Shown here one piece after another: positions 1 through 11,004 of a stretch of DNA of 64,000 nt. The stretch covers positions 1-64,000 of the forward strand of contig DAIDBD010000029.1 of assembly GCA_027310305.1 (NCBI GenBank), in the 5' to 3' direction. This DNA is from Herminiimonas sp. (GTDB taxonomy: Bacteria > Pseudomonadota > Gammaproteobacteria > Burkholderiales > Burkholderiaceae_D). The notes below the pieces were generated by a model. The model had not been told where the DNA came from. It saw only the letters and a program-made list of their open reading frames with translations, and ran no database searches. Position numbers and translations under genes: made by a program. How positions within the stretch are numbered: the stretch's first letter is position 1; every line of letters begins with the position of its first letter.

Positions 1-2
1 GT

Positions 3-53
3 AATCAGGCGCTTGAAGACGAACGCTACGACCAAATGAAATTGGGACTATAG
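3..53 (+). pseudogene. C-terminal tail of an ORF entering from outside the window (NQALEDERYDQMKLGL*), possibly an IS200/REP-type transposase tail
   Basis: Open frame from position 3 to TAG at 51-53, directly followed by three hairpins typical of an IS200/IS605-like end. Family assignment is inferred. Confidence 0.3.
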
Positions 54-128
54 CCGCCTTCAGGCGGCGCATGGGGTACCAGCGCCTTTGAGGCGCTCCA
101 GCAATAAACCTCCGGCTTTGCCGGAGGT
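53..128. repeat. Three consecutive perfect hairpins, mobile-element-end-like
   Basis: GCCGCCT-TC-AGGCGGC (53-68), AGCGCCT-TTG-AGGCGCT (81-97), ACCTCCGGC-TTT-GCCGGAGGT (108-128). Confidence 0.75.
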
Positions 129-137
129 AACTTAATT

Positions 138-485
138 TTGGCGCAGGACGCCGCGGCGAGCGCCGGTTTCAATGGTTTCGTGCCTGATGCATGCCTGATT
201 AACCGCTATGCACCGGGTGCGCGACTGTCCTTGCATCAGGACAAGGACGAGCGCGATTTCAGGCAGCCTATCGTGTCGGTGTCGCTTGGCGTTCCCGCCA
301 TTTTCCTGTTCGGCGGTTTGCGGCGGGAAGATAAACCGATACGCATTCAACTGGCGCATGGCGATGTCGTTGTATGGGGCGGGCCGGCACGGCTGCGTTA
401 TCACGGCGTCATGCCGCTCAAGCAGGCAACTCATCGGCTGACGGGCGAGCACCGCATCAATCTGACATTCCGGAAAGCAGGCTGA
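138..485 (+). pseudogene. alkB: AlkB-type 2OG-Fe(II) dioxygenase, C-terminal fragment (5' truncated)
   Basis: Contains PDACLINRYAPGARLSLHQDKDE, PIVSVSLGVPAIFLFGG and HGDVVVWGG...RLRYHGV, which match the AlkB catalytic C-terminus. The N-terminal half is missing upstream. Confidence 0.75.
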
Positions 486-531
486 TGATTATCCGGGCGG
501 ATCGGCCGCAATGCGGTCATTGATGGGCAAT

Positions 532-561
532 AAAAAACCCGCCACGGAGGACGGGTTTTTC
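532..561 (-). terminator. Rho-independent terminator of rplY (bidirectional form)
   Basis: AAAAAACCCGcc..ggaCGGGTTTTT stem flanked by A/T runs, just downstream of rplY. Confidence 0.7.
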
Positions 562-593
562 GATCCGAGCAAAAAAGCACGGATATTTCCGGA

Positions 594-1232
594 TTACTTC
601 TTGTCGGCAGGCGCAGCGGGCGCGGCGGCTGCATCCGCAGCAGGTGCCGCAGCTTCGGCTTCCACTTTGCCGGCCGGGATCGATGCCGTTGCGATGGTCG
701 GATTTTCCTGGCCGCCATGCATGACAGCAGTGACGCCCTGCGGCAGCTTGATGTCGGACAGGTGAATCGAATTGCCGACTTCAATATTTGCCAGATCGAC
801 TTCGACGAACTCGGGCAAGTCCTTCGGCAGGCAGGTGATATCCAGTTCGGTCATCACATGGCTGATGATGCCGGAAGACAGTTTCACGGCCGGTGAAATT
901 TCGGCATTGACGAAGTGCAGCGGCACTTTCACGTGGATTTTCTGTTTCGCGTCAACGCGCTGGAAATCGGCATGCAATACCAGTTGCTTGTATGCGTGCA
1001 CCTGGAAATCGCGCAGCAGAACCTGTTCCGACTTGCCATCGATTTCCATGTCGAGAATCGATGAATGGAATGTCTCTTTTTTCAGCGCGTGGTACAGCGC
1101 GTTGTGATCGAGCGTGATGTTGACCGGTGCGCTGGAACCGCCATAAATGATGCCTGGGGTTTGACCGGCATTGCGCAGGCGGCGGCTCGCTCCGGACCCC
1201 TGCTCTTTGCGTGCAAATGCGATTACTTTCAT
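594..1232 (-). CDS. rplY: 50S ribosomal protein L25/general stress protein Ctc
   Basis: [32 protein letters not shown]...; next to prs. Confidence 0.93.
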   Translation of the reverse strand: MKVIAFARKEQGSGASRRLRNAGQTPGIIYGGSSAPVNITLDHNALYHALKKETFHSSILDMEIDGKSEQVLLRDFQVHAYKQLVLHADFQRVDAKQKIHVKVPLHFVNAEISPAVKLSSGIISHVMTELDITCLPKDLPEFVEVDLANIEVGNSIHLSDIKLPQGVTAVMHGGQENPTIATASIPAGKVEAEAAAPAADAAAAPAAPADKK

Positions 1233-1350
1233 TTTAAAACTCCAATGGTGGCAAGACGGTTCGATTCGTCTTGCGGTGAAAATCCCCCGCGACCAGGGGA
1301 TTTGAAAACCCGCCCTGAAAAGAGCGAGGTGAATCTTTTATCTATAATGT

Positions 1351-1400
1351 TGGGGACAGAGTAGCTCGGCGCGCTGCGGCGCCTTACAAACTCTGTCCCA
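1351..1400. repeat. REP-like inverted repeat between prs and rplY
   Basis: TGGGGACAGAGT ... ACTCTGTCCCA, with inner GGCGC/GCGCC pairing. Confidence 0.6.
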
Positions 1401-1407
1401 CAATAAA

Positions 1408-2358
1408 TTAGTCGGCAAACAGCGACATCACCGAATCGCCTTTGCTGATGCGCTTGAACGTCTCGGCCAGCAATCCGGCGCACGACAATTGGCGGATCTT
1501 GCTGCATGCCTTGGCCGCTGCCGACAAGGGGATCGTGTCCGTTACCACCAGTTCATCCAGCGGCGAATTCGAGATGCGCTCAATCGCAGGGCCCGACAAT
1601 ACCGGATGCGTACAGTACGCGATCACTTTCTTGGCGCCGCGCTCTTTCAGCACTTCCGCCGCCTTGGTCAGCGTGCCGGCGGTATCGACCATGTCATCCA
1701 TGATCACGCAGTTGCGGCCTTCGACTTCGCCGATGATGTTCATCACTTCCGACACGTTCGCTTTCGGGCGGCGCTTGTCGATGATCGCCAGGTCGCAATC
1801 GAGGCGCTTCGCCAATGCACGGGCGCGCACCACGCCGCCGACGTCCGGCGACACCACCAGCAGATCGTCGTATTTCTTGCTTACCAGATCGCTCAGCAGG
1901 ATCGGCGATGCATAAATATTATCGACCGGAATATCAAAGAAGCCTTGAATCTGATCGGCATGCAAATCCATGATCAATACGCGCTCGACGCCGGCTTCCT
2001 GCAGCATGTTCGCGACAACCTTGGCTGAAATCGCCACGCGCGCCGAACGCGGGCGGCGATCCTGGCGCGCATAGCCGTAATACGGAATCGCGGCGGTAAT
2101 GCGGCCGGCGGACGAGCGCTTCAATGCATCGACCATCAACATGATTTCCATCAGGTTGTCGTTGGTCGGTGCGCAGGTCGATTGCAATACGAATACATCC
2201 TTGCCGCGCACGTTTTCGTTGATTTCGACGACCACCTCGCCGTCCGAAAACTTGGATACAACCGCCTTCCCAAGCGGGATGCCAAGCTGTTTGGCGACCC
2301 CTGCGGCCAACTCCGGATTTGCGTTGCCGGTAAAAACCATTAGGTTTTCGAGTGCCAT
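1408..2358 (-). CDS. prs: Ribose-phosphate pyrophosphokinase
   Basis: [18 protein letters not shown]...[17 protein letters not shown]...; 316 aa. Confidence 0.96.
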   Translation of the reverse strand: MALENLMVFTGNANPELAAGVAKQLGIPLGKAVVSKFSDGEVVVEINENVRGKDVFVLQSTCAPTNDNLMEIMLMVDALKRSSAGRITAAIPYYGYARQDRRPRSARVAISAKVVANMLQEAGVERVLIMDLHADQIQGFFDIPVDNIYASPILLSDLVSKKYDDLLVVSPDVGGVVRARALAKRLDCDLAIIDKRRPKANVSEVMNIIGEVEGRNCVIMDDMVDTAGTLTKAAEVLKERGAKKVIAYCTHPVLSGPAIERISNSPLDELVVTDTIPLSAAAKACSKIRQLSCAGLLAETFKRISKGDSVMSLFAD

Positions 2359-2480
2359 GGGATCCTTGGATGCAATCGTTAAAAGGTTGAAAAGCCGCCA
2401 ATGCGCAAGATTTGGTCTCGCATTGACGGCTTGTCGCTATGCTGCTTGTTTTTGTTTGCTTGAAAACACTTGAGAACTAA

Positions 2481-2557
2481 TGGCAGGGGAAGAAGGATTC
2501 GAACCTTCGAATGCTGGAATCAAAATCCAGTGCCTTAACCGACTTGGCGATTCCCCT
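2481..2557 (-). tRNA. tRNA-Gln(TTG)
   Basis: Reverse strand AGGGGAATCGCCAAGTCGGTTAAGGCACTGGATTTTGATTCCAGCATTCGAAGGTTCGAATCCTTCTTCCCCTGCCA. Cloverleaf with anticodon loop TTTTGAT and encoded CCA. Confidence 0.95.
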
Positions 2558-2688
2558 ACGCAACTTGATGTCTGCCGTCATATTTTCGCCAACTCCGGCG
2601 ACCAATGCAACGTCAAACCAATTCTTTTCCTGATCGGACCAAGGCGACATATCGCTATGCCTGACCATGCCCTCATGGATATGACTTT

Positions 2689-3549
2689 TCACAAGCAGGC
2701 AAGCGGATGTTCCGCAATTGCTCTGGCTTTCCACGCTTTCCACCGGCTTGGCACCATGCCGAGCACTTCGTCGGCCCGATGTTCATGCTCGAACGAGCAG
2801 AACACGCAAGCGCCGGAACCGGTCATCCTCGCATTTCCATGAGCCGCGAGCCATTGTATGGCATCGGCAACGGGCGGAAACAGCTTGGCGGCCACAACTT
2901 GCAAGTCGTTTTTTCCGAACTCGACCGGAGCTGCGGAAAAGTCCGATATTTTGACGGGTTTCGTATTCCTTGTCAATTCCGTTGCACCGAAGATCGATGC
3001 GGTCGGCACCGAAACGCCGGGTTCGATGACAACATACCATCGATCCGGCGTGGCAATCGGCACCAGTGTTTCGCCGACGCCTTCGGCAAAAGCATTCCGG
3101 CCGAACAGAAAAAACGGCACGTCCGCGCCGAGTTGCAATCCCAGCACCATCAGTTCGCGGCGCGTCAAGCCGGTTTGCCATAGATGGTTCAACGCAATCA
3201 GCGTGGTCGCCGCATCCGACGAGCCGCCGCCCAGCCCGCCGCCCAGCGGCAGCCGTTTGTCGATGGCGATATCGGCGCCGACCGTTTTTCCTTCCAATTT
3301 CAGGCGCGTCGCCGATTGCAACAATCTTGCCGCGCGCACAATCAGGTCGGATTCTTCCGCCACGCCGGCGACTTCGGTGCAGCGGCGGATGACGCCGTCG
3401 TCGCGTACCGCGAAATGCAGCAGGTCGCCGTAATCGATCAACTGAAACACGGTTTGCAGCAAATGATAGCCGTCGGGCCGGCGGCCGGTCACATGCAAAA
3501 ACAGGTTCAGTTTGGCGGGTGCGGGACAGTTGTCCAGAGCGCGGATCAT
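2689..3549 (-). CDS. ispE: 4-diphosphocytidyl-2-C-methyl-D-erythritol kinase
   Basis: [36 protein letters not shown]...[15 protein letters not shown] (GHMP kinase motif). The ORF track start is too far upstream. Confidence 0.93.
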   Translation of the reverse strand: MIRALDNCPAPAKLNLFLHVTGRRPDGYHLLQTVFQLIDYGDLLHFAVRDDGVIRRCTEVAGVAEESDLIVRAARLLQSATRLKLEGKTVGADIAIDKRLPLGGGLGGGSSDAATTLIALNHLWQTGLTRRELMVLGLQLGADVPFFLFGRNAFAEGVGETLVPIATPDRWYVVIEPGVSVPTASIFGATELTRNTKPVKISDFSAAPVEFGKNDLQVVAAKLFPPVADAIQWLAAHGNARMTGSGACVFCSFEHEHRADEVLGMVPSRWKAWKARAIAEHPLACL

Positions 3550-3571
3550 CTTGAGGGCGGCGGAAAATCTA

Positions 3572-4222
3572 TCAGCGCGGTTGCCAGGTATCGATAACGA
3601 TCCGGATTGCCACATCGCCTGCTTGCACGGTGCTGCGCTCCAGATCGATGCGCTTCGGGTGAGCCGGCGCCACGTCATCCTGCCAGCTTGCATAATGGAT
3701 GCGCCAGCCGTCCGGCGTAGCGACGCTGCTCGCGCCGGATTGTGGCGAGGCGATAACATGCCGGCCCTCGGCATCCGGTGCAAAACCTTGCAGCCAGTCA
3801 CGCAAGCCCGAAACAGGCAGTGGCCAGCCCAATGCGGCGGTGGTCAGCGCATCGACATCGGGGGCGGTGCGCGGCGCTTGTCCGGCCTGCGTCAGTGTCG
3901 CCAGGTTCGGCGTGATATCGATCGTGGCGATGGTTTGCCCGAGCGGCGACAGCAAGGTTACGATGGTGCGGTCGGATGTTTGCATCCAGCCAAAACTGCC
4001 ATGCACCGCCTGGTCGCGGCCGTTTTCCTGATAGCGCACCGACAACCGGCCGCCCAGCTCGATCGCATCGCGATACGAGCGCGGCGACGCTTGCCGCGCA
4101 TCGGCGGAAGAAACGTCAGGTGCGGGCGCATTGACCGTTGCGCAGCCTGCCAGCAGCAGCGGCAGCACGAACGGATACAGGCCGCTTCGTCGAACACGGG
4201 AAAAGAAAGCGATCCGGAGCAT
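3572..4222 (-). CDS. lolB: Outer-membrane lipoprotein LolB
   Basis: Lipobox LLLAGCATV; conserved lolB-ispE adjacency. Confidence 0.85.
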   Translation of the reverse strand: MLRIAFFSRVRRSGLYPFVLPLLLAGCATVNAPAPDVSSADARQASPRSYRDAIELGGRLSVRYQENGRDQAVHGSFGWMQTSDRTIVTLLSPLGQTIATIDITPNLATLTQAGQAPRTAPDVDALTTAALGWPLPVSGLRDWLQGFAPDAEGRHVIASPQSGASSVATPDGWRIHYASWQDDVAPAHPKRIDLERSTVQAGDVAIRIVIDTWQPR

Positions 4223-4256
4223 ATCGATCAGTAGCGCAAATCAGGCAAGGGCGCGA

Positions 4257-6068
4257 TTACAGGCGCACTTGCAATCGTGACAGCGTATTCTTGAGGGCGT
4301 CGTTTTTCGGATCCCTGGTATTGGCGTCGCGCCACAGCTTTTTCGCATCTTCCTGTTGCCCTTTTACCCACAGCACTTCGCCAAGGTGCACGGCAATTTC
4401 CGTATCCGGCTGCAGTTCGTACGCGCGGCGCAACAGAATTTCGGCTTCCTTGATTTTTCCCAGCCGGAACTGCACCCAACCCATGCTATCCATGATGAAC
4501 GGATCTTCCGGCGCAAGCTGCAGCGCCTTGTCGATCAGCGTAAAGGCTTCCTGCAGGCGCATGTTGCGCTCCGCCAGCGAATAACCCAGCGCATTGTAGG
4601 CATGCTGGTTTTTCGGCGCGAGCCGGATTACCTTGCGCAGCGCCGTTTCCATGATGTCGAGCTTGTTGATTTTTTCGGCCAGCATCGCATAGTCGTACAA
4701 CAGATCGGTATTGGCGGGGAAGCGTTTGAGGCCGCCTTCCAGAACCGTCATGGCTTCCTGCGTTTGATTGGCGTTGCGCAATATCTGCGATTCCGCGACC
4801 AGCAGTTGTATCTGCTCTTCCTCGCCTTCGGCATCGAGCCCTTCGAGCAATTTCCGGGCAGCGGGAATGTCGCCGCTTTTCGCAATCAATTGCGCGCGTT
4901 TGATCTGCGCGCCGAGATGCGCTTGCCGCATGCCGGGATCGACCTGGTCGAGCCATTTGAGCGCCGCCTGCGTATCGTCGCGCTCTTCGGCAATCTGCGC
5001 CAGGATCAGCAGCGCCTGGGTCGGATCGCGCTCCTGATCCGGATGGGCGGCCAATACATCGAGGTATTTGGTCAGATAATTTTCGGCTTCGGTCAGGTCC
5101 TTGTTTTGCGTGCCGAGCAAGCCAAGCGCGTAAAGAACCGTCAGATCGTCCGGCTTTTCCTTGAGCAAAATCCTGAATTCGCGTTGCGCCTCCCCATATT
5201 GTTTTTGCTCGACCAGCATGCGGGCATAAGCAAGGCGCACCTCGCGCGATTTGGGATTGGCGTTCAGAAAGGCGGCCAATGATTTCGTCGCTTGGTCCTT
5301 ATCCGGCGTCACTTGCGCCAGCGTCAATGCAGCCAGTTCGGAGTCCGGGCTGGCCGCCAGCGCGGAACGGGCTTCCTGCATTGCCCGTGCGTTATCGCCG
5401 TGGACGTAGGCACCTTGCGCCAACGCCAGGTGCGCTTCCGGCATCGACTGATAGGGCGCGAGCAATTCTTCGAGCAGCGAAAAAGCTTCGCTCTTGTTCT
5501 TGGCGCGCGCCAGCAGCCGCTGGATTTGCACGATCAAGGCGCCGCGTACCGGCGGGCGGGCTTCCTGCAGGCGTTGCTGCAGAATCGGCTTGGCTTCCGC
5601 CAGATTGTCGCCGAGCACGATGAAGCCGAGATAATACTGTGCCGCTTCTTCGGAATGCGGTGCCACTTCGCGCCATAAGCGAATCGCCGCGAGCGCTTCA
5701 TCGGGTTGCTTCGCGTTCAGCGCGATTTCCGCCGCGCGGCGCGCGATCCGCGGGTCGCGCGTTTGCTGCGCGATGGCCAGCATGTTGACATACGCTGCTT
5801 GCCAGTTGCCGCGCTGATCCGCAAGTTCCGCGCTCAGGTAGCGGAACATCAGTTCCTCGGTCAGTTCGACCGACGGCAGCGGATCGTCGGCCGCCGGCGC
5901 GCGTGCCTTGACCTTCAGGCGGCGCGGCGCGCTGTATCCGGATGCCGGCTGCTCTGCCGCAGCCACGGTAATGGTCGCATCGCCTGCTTTGGAAACGGGT
6001 TGACGCAAGCCTGCCGCGCATGCGGACAACACGGCCGACAGGGTTACAATGGCAAGAACGTTTTTCAA
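4257..6068 (-). CDS. TPR-repeat lipoprotein
   Basis: Lipobox-like LSACAAG after a probable TTG start; multiple TPR repeats (e.g. AYNALGYSLAERNMRLQEAF). Confidence 0.8.
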   Translation of the reverse strand: MKNVLAIVTLSAVLSACAAGLRQPVSKAGDATITVAAAEQPASGYSAPRRLKVKARAPAADDPLPSVELTEELMFRYLSAELADQRGNWQAAYVNMLAIAQQTRDPRIARRAAEIALNAKQPDEALAAIRLWREVAPHSEEAAQYYLGFIVLGDNLAEAKPILQQRLQEARPPVRGALIVQIQRLLARAKNKSEAFSLLEELLAPYQSMPEAHLALAQGAYVHGDNARAMQEARSALAASPDSELAALTLAQVTPDKDQATKSLAAFLNANPKSREVRLAYARMLVEQKQYGEAQREFRILLKEKPDDLTVLYALGLLGTQNKDLTEAENYLTKYLDVLAAHPDQERDPTQALLILAQIAEERDDTQAALKWLDQVDPGMRQAHLGAQIKRAQLIAKSGDIPAARKLLEGLDAEGEEEQIQLLVAESQILRNANQTQEAMTVLEGGLKRFPANTDLLYDYAMLAEKINKLDIMETALRKVIRLAPKNQHAYNALGYSLAERNMRLQEAFTLIDKALQLAPEDPFIMDSMGWVQFRLGKIKEAEILLRRAYELQPDTEIAVHLGEVLWVKGQQEDAKKLWRDANTRDPKNDALKNTLSRLQVRL

Positions 6069-6287
6069 GGGATGATCCTGGCTAATCAGTCGGTCAGACG
6101 TCGATTTTACGCCCAACCGAGCATCTGTGGGCAGTCGGCATGGCGCTGCGGATATTGCCATATTGTTCCAGACGATACGGGCTGCATATGGTTCGGCGTC
6201 AACGATTTTTTCAATTTCAACGAACGCCGCGGCGCATGGGTTGGTCCGTTGCGGAAGTTCGTTTCTACAGGATAGGCTGTTTCCATC

Positions 6288-7109
6288 ATGCCCGAATTGC
6301 CGGAAGTCGAAGTCACGCGGCGCGGCGTTGCGCCGCATCTGGAAGGGCGCATCGTCACTGCCGTCGCATTGCGCCACAGCGGATTGCGCTGGCCGTTTCC
6401 CGCTGATCTGCCGCAACGCCTGTCGGGGCGCACGATACGCAGTACCGGCCGGCGCGGCAAATACCTGCTGATTCGATTCGATCACGGCACATTGATCGTC
6501 CATCTCGGCATGTCGGGACATTTGCGCATTTTGCCGCTCGCCGCGCCGCCGCAAAAGCATGACCATTTCGATCTGGTGGTCGGCGACCGGTTGATGCGGC
6601 TGACCGATCCGCGCCGCTTCGGCGCCGTGCTATGGCATGCACGGGAAGACGGGGCGGTCGAGAACCATCTGCTGCTGCGCGGGCTCGGCATAGAACCGCT
6701 GGAAGAGTTGTTTTCCGCGCAAGTGTTGTATGTCAATACACGTAAGCGCACGGCGGCAATCAAGCAAGTGTTGCTTGCGGGAGACATCGTGGTTGGCGTC
6801 GGCAATATTTATGCATCGGAAAGCTTGTTCAGGGCCGGTATCAATCCCAACACACCGGCGCATCGCATCGGGCTGGCGCGCTATGAAAGGCTGGCGCAGG
6901 CGATCCGCGCCATTCTGGCCGCGGCTATCGAACAGGGCGGCAGTACCTTGCGGGATTTCATCGGGGCCGATGGACAATCCGGCTATTTCCAGCAAAGCTA
7001 TTCCGTCTACGATCGTGCCGGCCAGCCTTGTCGCGTGTGCGGCAAGGCAGTGCGCCAGATCAGGCAGGGGCAGCGTTCGACGTTTTACTGTGGAAATTGT
7101 CAAAAATGA
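6288..7109 (+). CDS. mutM: Formamidopyrimidine-DNA glycosylase
   Basis: [18 protein letters not shown]..., C-terminal zinc finger [26 protein letters not shown]. Confidence 0.97.
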   Translation: MPELPEVEVTRRGVAPHLEGRIVTAVALRHSGLRWPFPADLPQRLSGRTIRSTGRRGKYLLIRFDHGTLIVHLGMSGHLRILPLAAPPQKHDHFDLVVGDRLMRLTDPRRFGAVLWHAREDGAVENHLLLRGLGIEPLEELFSAQVLYVNTRKRTAAIKQVLLAGDIVVGVGNIYASESLFRAGINPNTPAHRIGLARYERLAQAIRAILAAAIEQGGSTLRDFIGADGQSGYFQQSYSVYDRAGQPCRVCGKAVRQIRQGQRSTFYCGNCQK

Positions 7110-7158
7110 CAGCGGGTGCTAGATTCTGGTCAGGGCAACCGTGTAAGTGGGGATAACG

Positions 7159-9095
7159 TGAGCAATCTGGTTCAGAAGTTCCGGGAATACAGCATCTGGC
7201 GCAGCGGCGTCACCATTGCACTCGAACGTTATCGCGCGTGGGTCAGCGTGGCGCAATTGTCGGATGCCGCGAGCGATCAGCGGCTTTCCAGAGCGTTAAG
7301 CCGGCTGGCAGAAGACAAGCTGACGATTGCATTCGTCGCCGAATTTTCACGCGGCAAATCTGAATTGATCAATGCGATTTTCTTTGCCGATTACGGCCAG
7401 CGCATTCTGCCTTCTTCCGCTGGCCGCACCACGATGTGCCCGACCGAATTGCTGTACGACGAAACCTTTCCGCCATCGATCCGCCTGTTGCCGATCGAAA
7501 CCCGCGCCGAGTCGCAATCGACCAGCGATTTCCGGGAACAGAGTCATGTATGGACCGTGTTGCCGCTCGATATTTCTTCCGGCGACGGCATGCTGGAAGC
7601 GTTCAAGCAGGTGAGCCTGACCAAGCGGGTCTCGATCGAGGCTGCGAAAAGCTATGGCTTGTACGATGAAGACGATCCCGACACCGCGCTGGCAATCGAT
7701 GCCGACGGCATGGTCGAAGTATCGCAATGGCGCCACGCGATCGTCAATTTCCCGCATCCGCTGTTGAAAGAAGGCTTGATCATTGTCGATACGCCGGGCT
7801 TGAACGCGATCGGTACCGAGCCTGAACTGACGTTGAACCTGATTCCGAACGCCCATGCGGTGCTGTTCATTCTGGCAGCCGATACCGGCGTCACCAAAAG
7901 CGATATCGAAGTCTGGCGCAACCATATCGGCACCGGCGCGGGCCGCATGGTGGTGTTGAATAAAATCGACAGCATGTGGGACGAGTTGCGCACGCCGGCC
8001 GAAGTCGAGCGGCAAATTGCCGGCCAGGTTGCCAGCGTTGCGCATACGCTGGGCCTGACCGAGCGGCAGGTATTTCCGGTATCCGCGCAAAAGGGCCTGG
8101 TCGGCAAGATCAATCGCGATCCGGCATTGCTGGCCAGGAGCCGCCTGCCGGCGCTGGAATCGGCATTGTCGAATGAATTGATTCCGGCGAAGCAGGACAT
8201 CATTCGCGCACAGCTGATGGTCGATATCGATGAATTGGCCGCATCGCGGCAGGCGCTGTTGTCGTCGCGCATCCGCAACGTGGTCGAACAACTGGTCGAG
8301 CTGAAAAGCCTGCGCGGCAAAAACCGGAATATCGTCGCCCACATGATGAAGCGCATTGATATGGAGAAAACGGAATTCGACGGCAGCCTGATGAAACTGC
8401 AGGGCACACGTGCCGTATTCGCGCGTTTGTCATCGCAGGTATTCACCAATCTGGGCATGGATGTGCTGAAAGCGGAAATCGACCGGGCGCGCCGTTCGAT
8501 GAGCAGAAGCATGTTTTCGTCCGGCATGCGCGAAGCAGTGAAAAACTTCTTCGGCCAGCTTCAGGGCAACCTGGAGTTGTCCGGACAAAGAACCGATGAA
8601 ATCACTGAAATGATGACGGTGATGTATCGCAGGTTTTCAAACGAACATGGGCTCGCGCTATCGACGCCGATGCCGTTTTCGCTGGATAAGTATCGCCACG
8701 AAATCGCGATGATCGAAAATATCTATCAGAAGCAGTTCGGCACGGCCGCGCTGATGACGACGCCGCAAGTGGTATTGATGCAAAAGTTTTTCGATTCGAT
8801 CGCGTCGCGCGTCAAGCAAAGTTTTTTGTTGGCCAATCGCGATGTCGAGGCATGGCTGAAAGTCGTGATGGCGCCGCTGGAAGCGCAGATTCGCGAGCAT
8901 AAAGGACAGTTGAAGCGGCGCCGGCAATCGATCGAGCGGATTCATGCCGCTACCGACGGCCTCGAAGAAAAAGTCGTCGCGCTGGAGCAAATGCAGTCCG
9001 AGCTGGAAGTGCAAAAGAGAGCGCTGGTCGCCTTGGAAGCGGAACTGAAAAATGCCATCACGGAAGAACTGGCTTCATACAAAGCCGCAGCGTAA
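7159..9095 (+). CDS. Bacterial dynamin-like GTPase
   Basis: P-loop AEFSRGKSELINAIFF, G3 VDTPGLN, G4 LNKIDS, C-terminal coiled coil. GTG start at 7159 likely. Confidence 0.85.
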
Positions 9096-10259
9096 ATGAA
9101 AAAAGTGGTTGGTGTGCAGTCAATCGTTCAACAAAAAAACGTTGCCGCGAACCTGGCTGATCCGACGTTTTCGGCCGCCGTCATCAGTTGGCAAAAGCAG
9201 CACGGCCGGCATAAATTGCCGTGGCAAAATACGCGCGACGCCTACCGGATATGGTTATCCGAAATCATGCTGCAGCAAACGCAAGTGACAGCGGTCATTC
9301 CCTATTACACGCGTTTTCTGGTGCGCTTTCCCGATATCGCGTCGCTGGCGGCAGCGCCTGCCGACCAGGTAATGGCGCACTGGAGCGGCCTTGGATATTA
9401 TTCGCGCGCGCGCAATCTGCATCGGTGCGCGCAACGCATTTGCGCCGAATATGGCGGCGTTTTCCCGGCCGATCCTGAATTGCTGGCGGATTTGCCGGGC
9501 ATAGGCCGTTCGACCGCTGCGGCAATTTCCGCTTTCGCTTACGGCACACGCGCCGCGATCCTGGATGGAAATGTCAAGCGGGTGTTTTGCAGAATTTTCG
9601 GCATCGATGGCTATCCGGGTGAAAAGCCGGTGGAGCAAATCTTGTGGCATCGCGCCGAAGCATTGCTGCCGGCGCGGGAAATGGAAGCTTACACGCAAGG
9701 CTTGATGGATCTGGGCGCGACATTGTGTACGCGCAGCAGGCCGTCCTGCGCAAGCTGCCCGCTGGCGCAACGCTGCATTGCCTTCGCAACCAACCGGGTT
9801 GATCAATTGCCGGTTCGGAAACCCAAAAAAGCGATACCGGAAAAACACACGGCCATGCTGGTCATTGTCGACCGCAATCAGGTATTGCTGGAGCAGCGTC
9901 CCGGCATCGGTATCTGGGGCGGGTTGCTGTCGCTGCCGGAACTCGATCGGCTGGCGCCGGACCGGGATGGCAGCGCCGATCAGGCATCGATGCAGGCAGC
10001 GGTCACAGAGGCGATCGCGCCATTCGGCCCGCTGGCTTCTTGCGAGCGCCTGCTGCCGTTCTCGCATGGCTTCACCCATTTCAAGCTGCATGTATCGCCG
10101 TACAGGATCACGCTGGCGCGCCGCCTGTCGCCGGCCGGGCAAATCAATCATGTCTGGTACGGAATCGAGAGGCTGGCGCAAGCGCCGTTGCCTGCGCCGG
10201 TCAGGAAACTGCTGTTCGCGGTTTTTGGCGAAGCGGACCTGTTGTCCGGCGGCGCTTGA
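9096..10259 (+). CDS. mutY: Adenine DNA glycosylase
   Basis: LPWQNTRDAYRIWLSEIMLQQTQV..., HhH LPGIGRSTAAAI, FeS cluster Cys motif CTRSRPSCASCPLAQRC. Confidence 0.96.
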   Translation: MKKVVGVQSIVQQKNVAANLADPTFSAAVISWQKQHGRHKLPWQNTRDAYRIWLSEIMLQQTQVTAVIPYYTRFLVRFPDIASLAAAPADQVMAHWSGLGYYSRARNLHRCAQRICAEYGGVFPADPELLADLPGIGRSTAAAISAFAYGTRAAILDGNVKRVFCRIFGIDGYPGEKPVEQILWHRAEALLPAREMEAYTQGLMDLGATLCTRSRPSCASCPLAQRCIAFATNRVDQLPVRKPKKAIPEKHTAMLVIVDRNQVLLEQRPGIGIWGGLLSLPELDRLAPDRDGSADQASMQAAVTEAIAPFGPLASCERLLPFSHGFTHFKLHVSPYRITLARRLSPAGQINHVWYGIERLAQAPLPAPVRKLLFAVFGEADLLSGGA

Positions 10260-10286
10260 GATAACTCTCGAGCGCAGCTGTCCGGA

Positions 10287-10913
10287 TCAAAGAATCTTGT
10301 GCTGCCGTAAATATTGATGCACGATCGCGAGCCGGCTTTGCGCGTTTTCCAGCTCAAGCAGTTTCTGGCGTGCGATCAGCGGTATCGGCAGGATTTCGCA
10401 CCACCGGTTTGCTACCCATCCAGTATCGTCGAACCGGGCCGGCATTGCAAACGGACTGATGAACGCTTCCCCGTGTTCCGCTTGCCCTTTGAGATTGATG
10501 TCGTCGATCACGACCTTGAGCGCCTTGGCGCAATCGACGTGCATGTCGGTGACTGCACCGGCGCCATCGGCCGCAATCATTTCAACGCGCGCTTCCAGCC
10601 GCTGATCCGGCAGCACGCGGGTTTCAATGATGCGAAAGCGCTCGCCGCCTTCGGTGCGCAACAGCAGCACGCCGAGATCCTGCATATCCCACTGCGCGAT
10701 ATTGGCCAGGCAGCCGACTGCTTCCGGTTCGGCTGCCGCTCCCACTTCCTGGCCGGACTTGATTCTGACGATACCGAAAGGCATTTCATGCTTCATGCAT
10801 TCGCGTACCATGTCGATGTAGCGTGTTTCGAACACTTTCAGCGGCAAAACGCCGCCCGGAAACAAAACGGTATTGAGCGGGAAGAGCGGGAGCCACGGGG
10901 TTTTTTTAAGCAT
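10287..10913 (-). CDS. LON peptidase substrate-binding (N-terminal-like) domain protein
   Basis: LPLFPLNTVLFPGGVLPLKVFETRYIDMV, 209 aa, no protease domain. Confidence 0.88.
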   Translation of the reverse strand: MLKKTPWLPLFPLNTVLFPGGVLPLKVFETRYIDMVRECMKHEMPFGIVRIKSGQEVGAAAEPEAVGCLANIAQWDMQDLGVLLLRTEGGERFRIIETRVLPDQRLEARVEMIAADGAGAVTDMHVDCAKALKVVIDDINLKGQAEHGEAFISPFAMPARFDDTGWVANRWCEILPIPLIARQKLLELENAQSRLAIVHQYLRQHKIL

Positions 10914-11004
10914 GATCGGTAGAGGGTGCAAGAGGAATCATTGATGGCATTGCGGTATGGATTATTCTGCCGGTGCGAATCTCGCGCCGTTGTCCGGCAA
11001 GGCG

